From an uncultured Myxococcales bacterium (GTDB lineage Bacteria; Myxococcota_A; UBA9042): a DNA stretch of 64,000 bases. Positions 1 to 8,390 of this stretch are shown one piece after another; within the stretch, counting starts at the first letter, position 1; each line of letters begins with the position of its first letter. The notes beneath the pieces are model-generated. The model saw only the letters and a list, made by a program, of their open reading frames with translations, did no database searches and was not told the DNA's origin. The translations under genes were made by a program, and so were the position numbers. The stretch spans positions 1 to 64,000 of the forward strand of contig CAISBR010000004.1 in assembly GCA_903883645.1 (NCBI GenBank), in the 5' to 3' direction.

Positions 1-33
1 GCCCGGTGGATAGGCGCCCGGTGGATAGGCGCC
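1..33. repeat. 15-bp tandem repeat in the proline-rich tail
   Basis: The unit gcccggtggataggc occurs twice in direct tandem at 1-15 and 16-30 and starts a third time. Read on the minus strand it encodes Gly-Ala-Tyr-Pro-Pro units. It runs off the window edge, so the copy number is unknown. Confidence 0.7.
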
Positions 34-927
34 AGGGGGCGGGCTAGGTGGGTACGCCGGTGGCGGCGCCCGGAAACTGCGACTTTTGATCTGGTCCCAG
101 CTCGGCCAGGTGATCGAGAGGCCGACAAGGCCCATCAGCGGCGGCAGATCGAATTGCGCCTGCAGCGTGCCCTTTTGCTTTTGCTGTACGACAAAGTTGG
201 CGTCGGTCAGCACATGAAAATCCTTACTCGTTGGCCGCCCTTGCGTATCGTAGCCGCCCTGCGTCGCGGTGATCACCAAGTCTTCGGACCGCGAGCTCGA
301 GTCGGTCAGTCGGGCCGAAACCTGAACAAATGCATGAGCCCACCAGGCCAGCGTGTACTCAACGCCGCCCGTTGCGTACCAACCACTCCGGCTCTCTTTC
401 GACGTGTATTTGACGGCATCGCCGGCCTGAATAATAGCATTACCAATACTTACCGGGTCTTGGATTGCCAGCGTATAGTTGGCCTGCACCTTCGCGTCCA
501 GATTGAGCCAACTGATGCCCCCCAGCGCGCGCAACCGCCCGTCGTACCCGCTCAATTGGTGCTTGTACAGCGCGTCGACCTGCAGCATATCCAGGTTCGC
601 ATCGCTCGACAGGCCGGGCGCAACCACTAGACGCGCAAACGAAAAATCGAGCCCAAGCGGAATCTGCGTCATCGACCCCGTGGGGCCCACCTTGCCCGCC
701 TGCGGGGCCAGCTTGACCGGCAATGTAAACGACTTGCCCGACCACCCCGTTGGGCTAGTAGCGAGCATATCGACGCCCGAAAACGTATAGGTTCCATCGA
801 CTTTGGGCATAAGCACGGTCTGTTGCAAGCCGACGCTGCAGCCTGCGGCTGTCCCAGCGATCAGCAGCGCGATCAAAGGCAGCACTGCCCGATTGATCCG
901 GCCCAAGACGGTTCGGCCCATCGTCAT
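1..927 (-). CDS. Proline-rich lipoprotein, C-terminus cut by window edge
   Basis: This frame stays open from an ATG at 927 to the left edge, so it is missing from the ORF track. The N-terminus MTMGRTVLGRINRAVLPL is followed by a hydrophobic stretch and the lipobox-like TAAGC, so Cys30 is the probable lipidated residue. The body (about residues 35-285) looks like a beta-rich periplasmic or outer-membrane-attached domain with no family I recognise. It ends in a Pro/Tyr/Gly tail with the repeated unit GAYPP, encoded by a 15-base tandem repeat at the edge. The start ATG overlaps the stop of the upstream gene (ATGA at 927-924), so the two are probably translationally coupled. Function is unknown; the tail could span peptidoglycan or bind a partner. 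Confidence 0.7.
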   Translation of the reverse strand, partial: MTMGRTVLGRINRAVLPLIALLIAGTAAGCSVGLQQTVLMPKVDGTYTFSGVDMLATSPTGWSGKSFTLPVKLAPQAGKVGPTGSMTQIPLGLDFSFARLVVAPGLSSDANLDMLQVDALYKHQLSGYDGRLRALGGISWLNLDAKVQANYTLAIQDPVSIGNAIIQAGDAVKYTSKESRSGWYATGGVEYTLAWWAHAFVQVSARLTDSSSRSEDLVITATQGGYDTQGRPTSKDFHVLTDANFVVQQKQKGTLQAQFDLPPLMGLVGLSITWPSWDQIKSRSFRAPPPAYPPSPPPGAYPPGAYPPG

Positions 928-1409
928 ACCTCGTCGAGCGAATGAATCAGGCGTGGCCCGCGATCGACTGGCGCTGCGGCGGCCGCTGGCTCTGAGCCGC
1001 CCGTAAGTTGAGCATATTCCCAGATCATGTCGTTGAGCAGCGCCACCGCTTCGCTCGGTTCGACCGCCTCGGCCGGCATACGGCGGCAAAGCACCACCGC
1101 CACTTCGTCTTCGTTGATCGGCAGCAGCCCGATCGAACACGTCATTAGCCGGGGATTCAGGGCAAAAAGCGACACGCCGCCGTCCGCCGCCGCCGCTTCT
1201 TCCCACGGCCCGACGATCACGGCACAGAGGAGCGCAACCCCCACTGCTGCATCGGGTTCTAGCACCAGGATACACGTCGCTTCGTGGCCCGGATGCACAA
1301 ACGAGATGGCCACAGCATCGGTCGCCGCATCCAAGTCGAGCGCGACGCCCGGAATCGCAGCCTCGACGGCCCGCTGCAATTGCTCGCCAAGTTGCTGCAG
1401 GTTGAACAC
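924..1409 (-). CDS. Small protein, possibly YbjN/CesT-like fold
   Basis: About 161 residues from a GTG at 1409 (VFNLQQLGEQLQ). The ORF track extends to 1586, but the extra N-terminal sequence is Arg/Cys-rich and looks non-coding. There is no signal peptide, so it is probably cytoplasmic. The alternation of an N-terminal helix, strands (AISFVHPG, CILVLEPD), a loop with ALNPRLMTCSIGLLPINED and a C-terminal helix (LLNDMIWEYAQLTGG) resembles the YbjN / type III chaperone-like alpha-beta fold, but this is only a fold impression. It overlaps the downstream lipoprotein gene by ATGA, suggesting a functional link such as a chaperone for it. Function unproven. Confidence 0.55.
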   Translation of the reverse strand: MFNLQQLGEQLQRAVEAAIPGVALDLDAATDAVAISFVHPGHEATCILVLEPDAAVGVALLCAVIVGPWEEAAAADGGVSLFALNPRLMTCSIGLLPINEDEVAVVLCRRMPAEAVEPSEAVALLNDMIWEYAQLTGGSEPAAAAAPVDRGPRLIHSLDEV

Positions 1410-1616
1410 GAACTCACCGTTCGGGCGCCGGCCCAGTCGCAGAGTACAGGGGTTGCCGGGCGCGAGACAAGTCCGTGACCGCCTATGCCGAGTTGAAGGT
1501 TTTGCGGCAGCGTCGCATGATCGCTGCTGCCATGAATCAAATGCGCGGTGGCAGCGTAGAACAGCGGGCGACGCAACACGGGCCACGCACTTGTAGAAAA
1601 TGGGGAGACCGGGGCG

Positions 1617-2630
1617 ATGCAGCGTGCAGGCAAGCAGATCAAAATACGCGGTGTGCGAGCCATCATGGCAGCGTTGGGGCTGCTGGCGGCGCTCAGCGTG
1701 GCGGGGTGCGGTACTAGTACGGTCAGCATGATGGCGGTGCGGCCCGCCTTCTTGAATGCGCGCGCCTACGGCGGCACGGTAAGCGTCGCGGGATTTATGC
1801 CGGTTTACCCGGACTATGCCCTAGTGGCGGGCCAGCTGCAGCGCGAGGTGGCCGAGCGCATCGCCAACGGCTCGGTGCCGGGGTCCGTGCAACTGCTTGA
1901 ATATGGTGGTGGACTGTCGGTCAGCGGACGCGTCGATCTGTACGCGGCGCAACTGCATTCGCGCGAGCGCATGGCGACCTGCAACGACCCGATCAAGGTC
2001 GACGAGGGCAAGGGCTCAATCACCAAATACATCGACAGACCCTGCACTTGGCGGTGGCTCGACTGGACTTGCCAGGTGGTGGTTACGACGCAGGTGACCG
2101 ACGCGGGCGGGCGGGTGCTGCTAATCCGCCCGATCTCGGCGCAGAGGAGTGGCAGCACGATGCAAGTGCGTGATATTATGCCAACTCCGCCCAATTCGCA
2201 CCCGATCTTGCAAGAGCTGCGAATGAGCGTAGCCGAGCAAATTGCGTGGTTGGTAGCGGCCCATCGCGAGCGCGTCAACGTGGTGTTCTACAACTGCGAG
2301 AAACCCGCGAAAGCTACTTGCGAAGTGGGCGTACAACGGATGGCCGAGGGGCGCTACGACGAGGCCGCGGCCGCCTTTACCGACGCCTTGGCTCAGCTCG
2401 ATCGCGCCGGTGCCAACAAGGATGATCGCGCAAAAGTGCTGTGGAACCGTGCACTTGTCTTCGAGTTTTCGCGACAGTTTGACCAGGCCGAGGCCGACTT
2501 GCGCGCGGCTTACGCCCTGGACGACGAGCGCCAGTACCGCGATCAGATCGGCGCGGTCGAGCGTGAGCGCGCTGCGCATCAACAGCTGCTAGAGCAGGGT
2601 CTGGGGCCGCAGCCTCAGGCGCCGAAGTAG
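1617..2630 (+). CDS. Lipoprotein with C-terminal TPR-like repeats
   Basis: A 337-residue protein. The N-terminus MQRAGKQIKIRGVR is basic and followed by AALGLLAALSVAGC, a good lipobox with Cys31. The middle region (about 40-215) is probably a beta-rich periplasmic domain containing a few cysteines. Residues about 225-310 contain helical pairs such as GRYDEAAAAFTDALAQLD and RQFDQAEADLRAAYALDD, which match the tetratricopeptide pattern. A GGGGAG ribosome site lies about 10 bases before the chosen ATG; an internal ATG at 1665 would leave too short an n-region. It is divergent from the small gene at 924-1409 and precedes folC by four bases. The role is probably protein-protein interaction in the envelope. 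Confidence 0.75.
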   Translation: MQRAGKQIKIRGVRAIMAALGLLAALSVAGCGTSTVSMMAVRPAFLNARAYGGTVSVAGFMPVYPDYALVAGQLQREVAERIANGSVPGSVQLLEYGGGLSVSGRVDLYAAQLHSRERMATCNDPIKVDEGKGSITKYIDRPCTWRWLDWTCQVVVTTQVTDAGGRVLLIRPISAQRSGSTMQVRDIMPTPPNSHPILQELRMSVAEQIAWLVAAHRERVNVVFYNCEKPAKATCEVGVQRMAEGRYDEAAAAFTDALAQLDRAGANKDDRAKVLWNRALVFEFSRQFDQAEADLRAAYALDDERQYRDQIGAVERERAAHQQLLEQGLGPQPQAPK

Positions 2631-2634
2631 GCGT

Positions 2635-4005
2635 ATGAACGAAGCAATCGTCTCACACGACGGTCCGGGCCACCTGTGGCTGGCCAGCCTGGGCCGCCGC
2701 GGCATGGAACTTGGGCTGCAGCGCATTCAGACGCTACTGCAACGCTTGGGCGACCCACAACAGCCGTTTGCGGTGGTGGCCGTAGCGGGGACGGACGGCA
2801 AAGGTTCGACGTCGGCGATGGTGGCGGCCATGCTGCAAGCGGCCATGCTCAAGGTCGGGCATTACACGTCGCCGCACCTGCTCGAAACCCGTGAACGTGT
2901 TGTACTTTCTGGCCAGGCCGTGCCAGCCGAAACGCTCGATGCGGCTTTGGCCAAAGTGCAATACGCCTGCGCCGGCGACCTGGACCCCACGCCGTTCGAA
3001 GCCCTGACGGCGGCGGCACTGCTCGTCTTTGCCGAGGCGCAGGTCGACGTGGCCGTGCTTGAGGTCGGGCTGGGTGGCCGACTCGACGCGGTAAATGCCA
3101 CGGAGCCAGTTGTCAGTATCATCACGCACTTGGACTACGATCACGTGGCGGTTCTGGGACACAGCCTGCCCCAGATCGCCTGGGAAAAGGTCGCGATCGC
3201 GCGCGATGGCCGCGCCTTGGTCTGTGCCCAGCCGGGCCTGGTCAAGCCGGCGCTGCGCAAGCACGGTATCGTGCCGCGGTTGCTCACGTTGGGGCACGAC
3301 TTACTGGTCCAACAACCCGCTGACTTGCAAGGACAATGGCTGTCGCGTGCGCAACTTGCTGGCCCCGCGCTTGGCGATGCGCTGCCCATCGAGCTGAGCT
3401 TGCCGGGTCTGCATCAGTTGGATAACGCGGGCTTGGCGGCCCTGGCGTACTTGGCCTTTGCCGAATGGTGGCTGGCCATGCACGGCAAGCCGTTGCCGCC
3501 GCTCGACGAAGTGACGCCCGCGCTGGCCGAAGTGCAGTGGCCGCTGCGGGCTGAAATCCTGAGCACAGGCCCGCTCGTGGTCGCGGATGCCGCACACAAT
3601 CCCTCGGGTATCGCGGCATTGGCCGATTGGCTGGGCGCGCGCGGTCGGGGCTGGCAGGTGATGCTGGCCGTGCGCACGGATCGCGACGCCGAACAGCTGC
3701 TGCGGGCCCTGGCCCCCGTCACCGCCTGTTTTTGGCTGCCGCGCTGCGAGGGTTCGACCCTGCGCTCGGCCGACGAGCTCGCCGAACTGATCGACCGCGT
3801 CGCCCCGGCGTGTGCAGTAGCCGTCGGCTCGGCCCACAAGTGCTTGGAACAGGCGCGCCGCGAAGTGGGCAAAGGCCCCGGCGTAGCGATTACCGGCAGC
3901 CAGCACGCACTGGGCGAATGGCTCAAGACGGGCGTGATCGCCAGCCCGCGCCTAAACCGCCGCTTGGGCAATGCGCCCAGGTCGGACACCCCAACGGCAG
4001 GATGA
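2635..4005 (+). CDS. folC: Folylpolyglutamate synthase / dihydrofolate synthase
   Basis: A 456-residue ATP-dependent ligase that adds glutamate to dihydropteroate or folate in folate metabolism. The P-loop is AGTDGKGSTSAMV near residue 52, followed by the Mur-ligase-type signature YTSPHLLETRERV and VLEVGLGGRLDAVNAT, then ITHLDYDH. The C-terminal domain includes VVADAAHNPSGIAAL, the usual start of the ligase C-terminal domain. The length is normal for the family. The start is four bases after the TPR lipoprotein stop, so the two probably share a transcript. The last 25 or so residues extend slightly beyond a typical FolC. The assignment is firm; whether it is mono- or bifunctional cannot be read from the sequence. 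Confidence 0.93.
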   Translation: MNEAIVSHDGPGHLWLASLGRRGMELGLQRIQTLLQRLGDPQQPFAVVAVAGTDGKGSTSAMVAAMLQAAMLKVGHYTSPHLLETRERVVLSGQAVPAETLDAALAKVQYACAGDLDPTPFEALTAAALLVFAEAQVDVAVLEVGLGGRLDAVNATEPVVSIITHLDYDHVAVLGHSLPQIAWEKVAIARDGRALVCAQPGLVKPALRKHGIVPRLLTLGHDLLVQQPADLQGQWLSRAQLAGPALGDALPIELSLPGLHQLDNAGLAALAYLAFAEWWLAMHGKPLPPLDEVTPALAEVQWPLRAEILSTGPLVVADAAHNPSGIAALADWLGARGRGWQVMLAVRTDRDAEQLLRALAPVTACFWLPRCEGSTLRSADELAELIDRVAPACAVAVGSAHKCLEQARREVGKGPGVAITGSQHALGEWLKTGVIASPRLNRRLGNAPRSDTPTAG

Positions 4006-4103
4006 CTGGGCGGCACAGGGCCAGCCAAAGTCCACCGAACGCGCGACCCGGGGCGGAGGGTCGAAATCGCGCCAGCTACCGCCCAACGACAGAGGAGTAA
4101 CCC

Positions 4104-4430
4104 ATGCATCTGCTTAAGATCTTGATGACCCTGGCTATCGGTACCGCCCTTGCCCTGCCCGCCTACGCCGATGGCCGTGGCGGTGGCAATCCCCATCCGG
4201 CAACTGCGGCTCCGGCAGCCCCCGGCGCGACGGCTCCGGCTCCGGCCGCAGCCCCTGTCAAAGACGCGCGCTCGGGTGGCACCGGTGCGGCCGCCCCCGC
4301 GGCAGCCGGCGATAGCCGCAAGAGCGGCGGCGGCGCGATGAAAGAAGGCAAGCCAGTCAAGGTCAAGAAAGAGAAGAAGGCCAAGGCGCCCAAGGCGAAA
4401 AAAGCCAAGAAAGTGGCCGCCCCCAAGTAG
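4104..4430 (+). CDS. Small secreted Ala/Pro- and Lys-rich protein
   Basis: A 108-residue protein with a clear signal peptide (MHLLKILMTLAIGTALALPAYA, cleavage after AYA). The mature part is low complexity: an Ala/Pro-rich first half and a strongly basic C-terminus (KEKKAKAPKAKKAKKVAAPK). A strong ribosome site (agaggag) lies six bases before the ATG. Such tails suggest a nucleic-acid- or polyanion-binding periplasmic peptide, but no family is recognised. The following intergenic segment holds a large hairpin. Confidence 0.7.
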   Translation: MHLLKILMTLAIGTALALPAYADGRGGGNPHPATAAPAAPGATAPAPAAAPVKDARSGGTGAAAPAAAGDSRKSGGGAMKEGKPVKVKKEKKAKAPKAKKAKKVAAPK

Positions 4431-4440
4431 CTCCGCAGTC

Positions 4441-4496
4441 GTTTCGCGATTGCGACCGGCCCGCTATCTTGGCAGGCCGGTCGCGATCGGCGAAAC
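4441..4496. promoter_or_regulatory. Long imperfect hairpin just upstream of dut
   Basis: The arm GTTTCGCGATTGCGACCGGCC (4441-4461) pairs with GGCCGGTCGCGATCGGCGAAAC (4475-4496). Only one bulged base and one mismatch interrupt about 20 pairs, and the loop is 13 bases. It sits between the stop of the Lys-rich gene and the dut ATG at 4504. It lacks a following T-run, so it is either a Rho-assisted terminator or stability element for the upstream gene, or a structure limiting access to the dut start. Confidence 0.65.
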
Positions 4497-4503
4497 TGGC
4501 GGC

Positions 4504-4962
4504 ATGTCTGCCACGATCATCTGTGTAAGCCGCCTTTTCCCCGACCGCGATGCCGATCTACCCCTGCCGCGCTATATGAGCAGCGGCGCCGCTGGAGCGG
4601 ATGTGGTGGCTGCTATCGACACGCCAATTACCCTACAACCACTTGAGCGCACAGCCATTTCGACTGGGCTCGCCCTGGCCATTCCAGCCGGGTTTGAGGT
4701 TCAAGTCCGGCCTCGCTCGGGCCTCGCGCTGCACAGCGGCATCACGGTGCTGAACGCGCCCGGCACAATCGACAGCGACTATCGGGGCGAACTGCGCATC
4801 CTACTGGTCAACCTGGGCAGTCAGGCGGCGACGTTGACACGCGGCGACCGTATTGCCCAGTTGGTGGTGGCCAAGGTCGAGCAGTTGGAGTTCAAAGAAG
4901 TAGACGAGTTACCCCCTTCGGCACGCGGCCAGGGCGGCTTTGGCTCAACGGGGCAGAAGTGA
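4504..4962 (+). CDS. dut: Deoxyuridine 5'-triphosphate nucleotidohydrolase
   Basis: A homotrimeric dUTPase that hydrolyses dUTP to dUMP and pyrophosphate, keeping uracil out of DNA and feeding dTMP synthesis. The 152-residue length from ATG 4504 fits the family; the ORF track uses an upstream TTG at 4450 that falls inside the hairpin. Visible motifs in order are SSGAAGADV-like (motif 1, SGAAGADVVA), RPRSGLALHSGI (motif 2), GTIDSDYRGELRI (motif 3), GDRIAQLVV (motif 4) and the C-terminal glycine-rich RGQGGFGSTG (motif 5). All five motifs are intact. The stop overlaps the GTG start of the next gene (GTGA). Confidence 0.95.
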   Translation: MSATIICVSRLFPDRDADLPLPRYMSSGAAGADVVAAIDTPITLQPLERTAISTGLALAIPAGFEVQVRPRSGLALHSGITVLNAPGTIDSDYRGELRILLVNLGSQAATLTRGDRIAQLVVAKVEQLEFKEVDELPPSARGQGGFGSTGQK

Positions 4963-7577
4963 TTCAGAGACACCGCACTAGTCTGCAAATTGGCTTGGTT
5001 TTCTGGCTACTGCTGGCCCACATGGGCGCAGCTTGGGCCGTGGATACGCCCGCGGCGATCGAGCCGCCTGCCCTGCAAAGGCCCATCGAGCCCGTGTACC
5101 CGGCCGAGCTGGCTGCGCGCGGTGTGGCGGGCAGCGTGGTGGTCGAGGTCGATATCGACGCCAAGGGGCAAGTGACGGCGGCCCAAGTGGTCGAGTCGGC
5201 CGGCCCCGAATTCGATGCCGCCGCGCTGGTCGCAGCCAAGCAACTGCAGTGGACGCCGGCCAAGCAGGCGGGCAAGGCCATTGCCGTGCGAATTCGTTAT
5301 CGTTTTGCCTTTAGGCCGCCCTTGGTCGCCGAGCGGCGCGGACTGGCTCCGTCGCAAGGTCGCTATGATCGCCGCGACTTGGAACTGGCACCGGCAGGGG
5401 CGACGAGCCTAGAGGGCACCGTCACCGAGCGCGGCACCGGTCGGCCAGTGGTGGCAGCGCCGGTCACGGTGCCAGCCCTCAATGCCGAGACAAGCACGGA
5501 TGGCGACGGACACTTTCGCTTTGGCCTGCTGCGTGCGGGCACGTACGAGGTGTATCTGCCGGGCACCGATCACAAGCCGCTGCGGCAAAAGATTACGGTC
5601 CCGGCTATGGGCGCGGCGACGGCCAAGTTCAAGGTCGAGCGGTTGTCGTATACGGTGTACCGGGCCACGGCCCAGGCACCGCAAGAGGCCGGCGAGATTG
5701 CGCGGCGCAGCCTAGGTGTCGAAGAAATTCAACGCATTCCTGGCACTCAGGGCGATGCATTCAAGGTGATCGCCAATCTACCTGGTGTGGCGCGGCCGGC
5801 GGCGGGCTCAGGCTTCTTGGTCGTGCGCGGCTCGGCGCCCCAAGACACGCTGATCGCAGTAGAAGGAGTACACATTCCGCTGATTTACCACTTTGGCGGC
5901 GTGTACTCGATCCTAAATACCGACTTGCTCGAGAGCATCGACTTCTACCCCGGCGGCTATCCCGTGCGCTACGGGCGCCAGTCGGGTGGCCTGATCAACG
6001 CCAGGTTGGCCGCGCCGCGCGATCTCGACGGCTGGCACGGATACGCCGAGGCCAACATCTTCCACGCCGGCTTCTTGATCAAGGGCCCCCTGGGCCCCGA
6101 TACGCAGCTGACGGTGGCGGCGCGGCGCTCGTACATCGATGCCTTCTTAAGCCTTGAGCCGATTGCCAAATTGCTGCCGCTCACTCTGGCGCCGCGCTAC
6201 TACGACTACCAGGTCAAGCTCGATCACCGCGTGTCGGATCGGACCAGCGCGACCATGTTCCTGTTTGGGAGCGACGACAGCTTGTCGGCCGTGCTGCCCA
6301 ATCCCCCGGCGGCATTTCCGCAGGCGAGGGGCGACATTGAGACTCGCACCTCATTCCACACCCTGCTGGGCATCTTGCGCCACCGCGGCAACGGCTGGAC
6401 GTCGAACACCACCTTGGCAGGCACCCTGGGCACCGCCAACGCCAACTTCGCCGACTTGTTTCGATTTGATCTGTTCAACCGCGAGTACACGCTGCGGCAA
6501 GACTTTACCATCGGCGACGGCCCGGTGCAGCTGCGCCCCGGCCTCGATATTTTGTGCAATCCTTTCAGCATCGAGGTTTACGCCCCACCACTCACGAGCA
6601 GCGGCGAGCGCGGCACCGGTGGCGGCGGCTCGGGCGGCCTGCCACGCAGCGTCTTGGCCAAGCAAGAGGGCGTCTTGATCTCGCCGTCAGCCTATTTCGA
6701 CACGGTGCTGAAGCTGCGTCCTGGGCTAGAAGTGGTGCCCGGCTTGCGCTTGGACCTGTTCCGCGGTCTGTCGGGCGGCGATGCGGTGACGCCCCGGCTC
6801 AACGTGCGCTGGCAGGCGCTGCGCGGCCTGACGCTGAAGGCCGCCTCGGGCATGGCGGTGCAGCGACCGCAGCCGCAAGAGCTTGGCGATCGCTTTGGTA
6901 ATCCTAATTTGCAACCCTTTCGCAGCTATGAGACGGCGGGCGGCTTTGAGTGGAAAGCGACGGAGGCGGTGGATCTGGATGTGCAAGTGTTCCGCAAAGA
7001 CCTGCACGACTTGGTGATCTACCCCAAAAGCGTGCTACCCCAAGCGCCGATCAACGCCGGCCGAGGCTGGATCACCGGCGCCGAGGTGCTGCTGCGCCAC
7101 CGCCCGGTCGGCCGCTTCTTTGGCTGGATCGCCTACACCGTGCAGCGCGCCGAGCGGCAAGACACGCCGAGCGACCCGGTGCGCTTGTTCGGCTGGGATC
7201 AGACCCACATCTTGACGCTGCTGGGCTCGTACAAGCTACCCGACAATTGGGAGGTAGGTCTACGATTCCGCTACGTAACTGGCAATCCGATTACGCCGGT
7301 ATCCACGGCGGTGTACAACGAGCAGACCGATACCTACACCCGCGTGCAGTCGCCGAATTTGCTGAGCGAGCGGTTGCCGGGATTCCACCAGCTCGACGTG
7401 CGCATCGACAAGAAGATTGTGTTCGATAGTTGGCTGCTGAATCTGTACCTCGATGTGCAGAATACCTACAACCACGGTAACCCCGAGAATATCCAGTACA
7501 ATTACGACGCCACCCAGTCTACCTACGCCACCGGCTTGCCGATCATTCCGAGCCTGGGTGTCCGCGGCGAGTTCTAG
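4959..7577 (+). CDS. TonB-dependent receptor with N-terminal TonB-like domain
   Basis: An 872-residue outer-membrane protein starting at GTG 4959. Domains in order: signal peptide (about 1-27); a TonB C-terminal-like domain (PIEPVYPAELAARGVAG...VDIDAKGQVTAAQVVES, about 40-115); a carboxypeptidase-regulatory-like beta-sandwich (EGTVTERGTGRPVVAAPVTV, about 150-230); a plug domain (VIANLPGVARPA, FLVVRGSAPQDTLIAVEGV, about 245-345); and a 22-strand-type barrel ending in the outer-membrane motif LGVRGEF. The family imports siderophores, cofactors or sugars using TonB energy. The N-terminal TonB-like domain on the same chain is unusual for enterobacterial receptors but is seen in delta-proteobacterial-type receptors. 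Substrate is unknown. It overlaps dut by four bases. Confidence 0.85.
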   Translation: MIQRHRTSLQIGLVFWLLLAHMGAAWAVDTPAAIEPPALQRPIEPVYPAELAARGVAGSVVVEVDIDAKGQVTAAQVVESAGPEFDAAALVAAKQLQWTPAKQAGKAIAVRIRYRFAFRPPLVAERRGLAPSQGRYDRRDLELAPAGATSLEGTVTERGTGRPVVAAPVTVPALNAETSTDGDGHFRFGLLRAGTYEVYLPGTDHKPLRQKITVPAMGAATAKFKVERLSYTVYRATAQAPQEAGEIARRSLGVEEIQRIPGTQGDAFKVIANLPGVARPAAGSGFLVVRGSAPQDTLIAVEGVHIPLIYHFGGVYSILNTDLLESIDFYPGGYPVRYGRQSGGLINARLAAPRDLDGWHGYAEANIFHAGFLIKGPLGPDTQLTVAARRSYIDAFLSLEPIAKLLPLTLAPRYYDYQVKLDHRVSDRTSATMFLFGSDDSLSAVLPNPPAAFPQARGDIETRTSFHTLLGILRHRGNGWTSNTTLAGTLGTANANFADLFRFDLFNREYTLRQDFTIGDGPVQLRPGLDILCNPFSIEVYAPPLTSSGERGTGGGGSGGLPRSVLAKQEGVLISPSAYFDTVLKLRPGLEVVPGLRLDLFRGLSGGDAVTPRLNVRWQALRGLTLKAASGMAVQRPQPQELGDRFGNPNLQPFRSYETAGGFEWKATEAVDLDVQVFRKDLHDLVIYPKSVLPQAPINAGRGWITGAEVLLRHRPVGRFFGWIAYTVQRAERQDTPSDPVRLFGWDQTHILTLLGSYKLPDNWEVGLRFRYVTGNPITPVSTAVYNEQTDTYTRVQSPNLLSERLPGFHQLDVRIDKKIVFDSWLLNLYLDVQNTYNHGNPENIQYNYDATQSTYATGLPIIPSLGVRGEF

Positions 7578-7604
7578 GCGAAACTGGATAACCTCGCGCA
7601 ATTG

Positions 7605-7634
7605 CAGCCAGATACCAGCCAGATGCCAGCCAGC
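7605..7634. repeat. 11-bp direct repeat, about 2.7 copies
   Basis: The unit cagccagatac / cagccagatgc is repeated in tandem, followed by a partial cagccagc copy. It lies in the 243-base non-coding stretch between the receptor gene and the first cyclic-nucleotide-binding gene. Nothing else is evident in that stretch, and no clear terminator is seen. Confidence 0.5.
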
Positions 7635-7820
7635 GTTGTTCGGCGATCGCAACTGTGCTAGCCTTTGGCCACAATTGTTAGTGAGTGACGACCGGTGAGC
7701 GCCCTAGCGAGCGCCGGGTGTGGGCATGCTAAACTGAGCACTGGTCGCTGCAACGCCGGCCGCGCCCGACGACAGCCCAGTTGTGGCGGCGTGGTAAGCG
7801 ATGTAAGGCAAGGGGATGCG

Positions 7821-8384
7821 ATGGATTTCGTGCTGGCGAGCTTGCTAGAGAACTTGCCGGTCATGCGGTCGCTGAACGACGATGGCCGCCGCGAGCTGAC
7901 GCGCTGGCTGCGGATGATCCCCGTGGATGCAGGCGATGTGATCTTTCGCCAAGGTGAGCGAGGCGGCGCGCTGCTGTGGGTTTTGCAGGGCATTGTGCGG
8001 CTCGAAGTCGCGGATCACACTGGCCGCAGCCACGGCGTATGCAACGCGCAGCCGGGCGAATTGATAGGTGAACTTTCATTTGGCGAAATGGCGACACGCG
8101 CCAACACGGCCATTGCCGCGAGCTCCGTGGTGCTAGCCGAGCTAACGGACTCGGACCTGAATTTGCTGGAGCGGCGGGCTCCGCTGGTGGCTTCGCGCGT
8201 GCTGGCCAGCTTGACCATGGTCAGCTTGCGCCGGCTGCGGCACATCAACCGCGAGCTCGACCAGCGGGTAGCGCGGCACGTGGGGCAGGCCGCTCAACTG
8301 GCGCCGGCGCCCGAGCAGGCTGCTACCGGTCTGGCACGCCTTTGGGGCAAGCTGGTGAACGATGACCCAGAGCAGGGAGCATAA
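7821..8384 (+). CDS. Cyclic-nucleotide-binding domain protein 1
   Basis: A 187-residue cytoplasmic protein from ATG 7821, preceded by AGGGG; the ORF track start at 7695 adds a non-coding-looking extension. Residues about 15-130 form a cNMP-binding beta-roll: LRMIPVDAGDVIFRQGERGGALLWVLQGIVRL, then PGELIGELSFGEMATRANTAIAAS and VLAELTDSDLNLL. The phosphate-cassette position reads GELSFGEMATRANT, which lacks the canonical RAA arginine arrangement, so ligand binding is uncertain. No helix-turn-helix follows; the C-terminus is a short helical tail. It is paired with a second such gene six bases downstream. Probably a Crp-fold sensor or scaffold, not a transcription factor. Confidence 0.8.
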   Translation: MDFVLASLLENLPVMRSLNDDGRRELTRWLRMIPVDAGDVIFRQGERGGALLWVLQGIVRLEVADHTGRSHGVCNAQPGELIGELSFGEMATRANTAIAASSVVLAELTDSDLNLLERRAPLVASRVLASLTMVSLRRLRHINRELDQRVARHVGQAAQLAPAPEQAATGLARLWGKLVNDDPEQGA

Positions 8385-8390
8385 CCTAAG

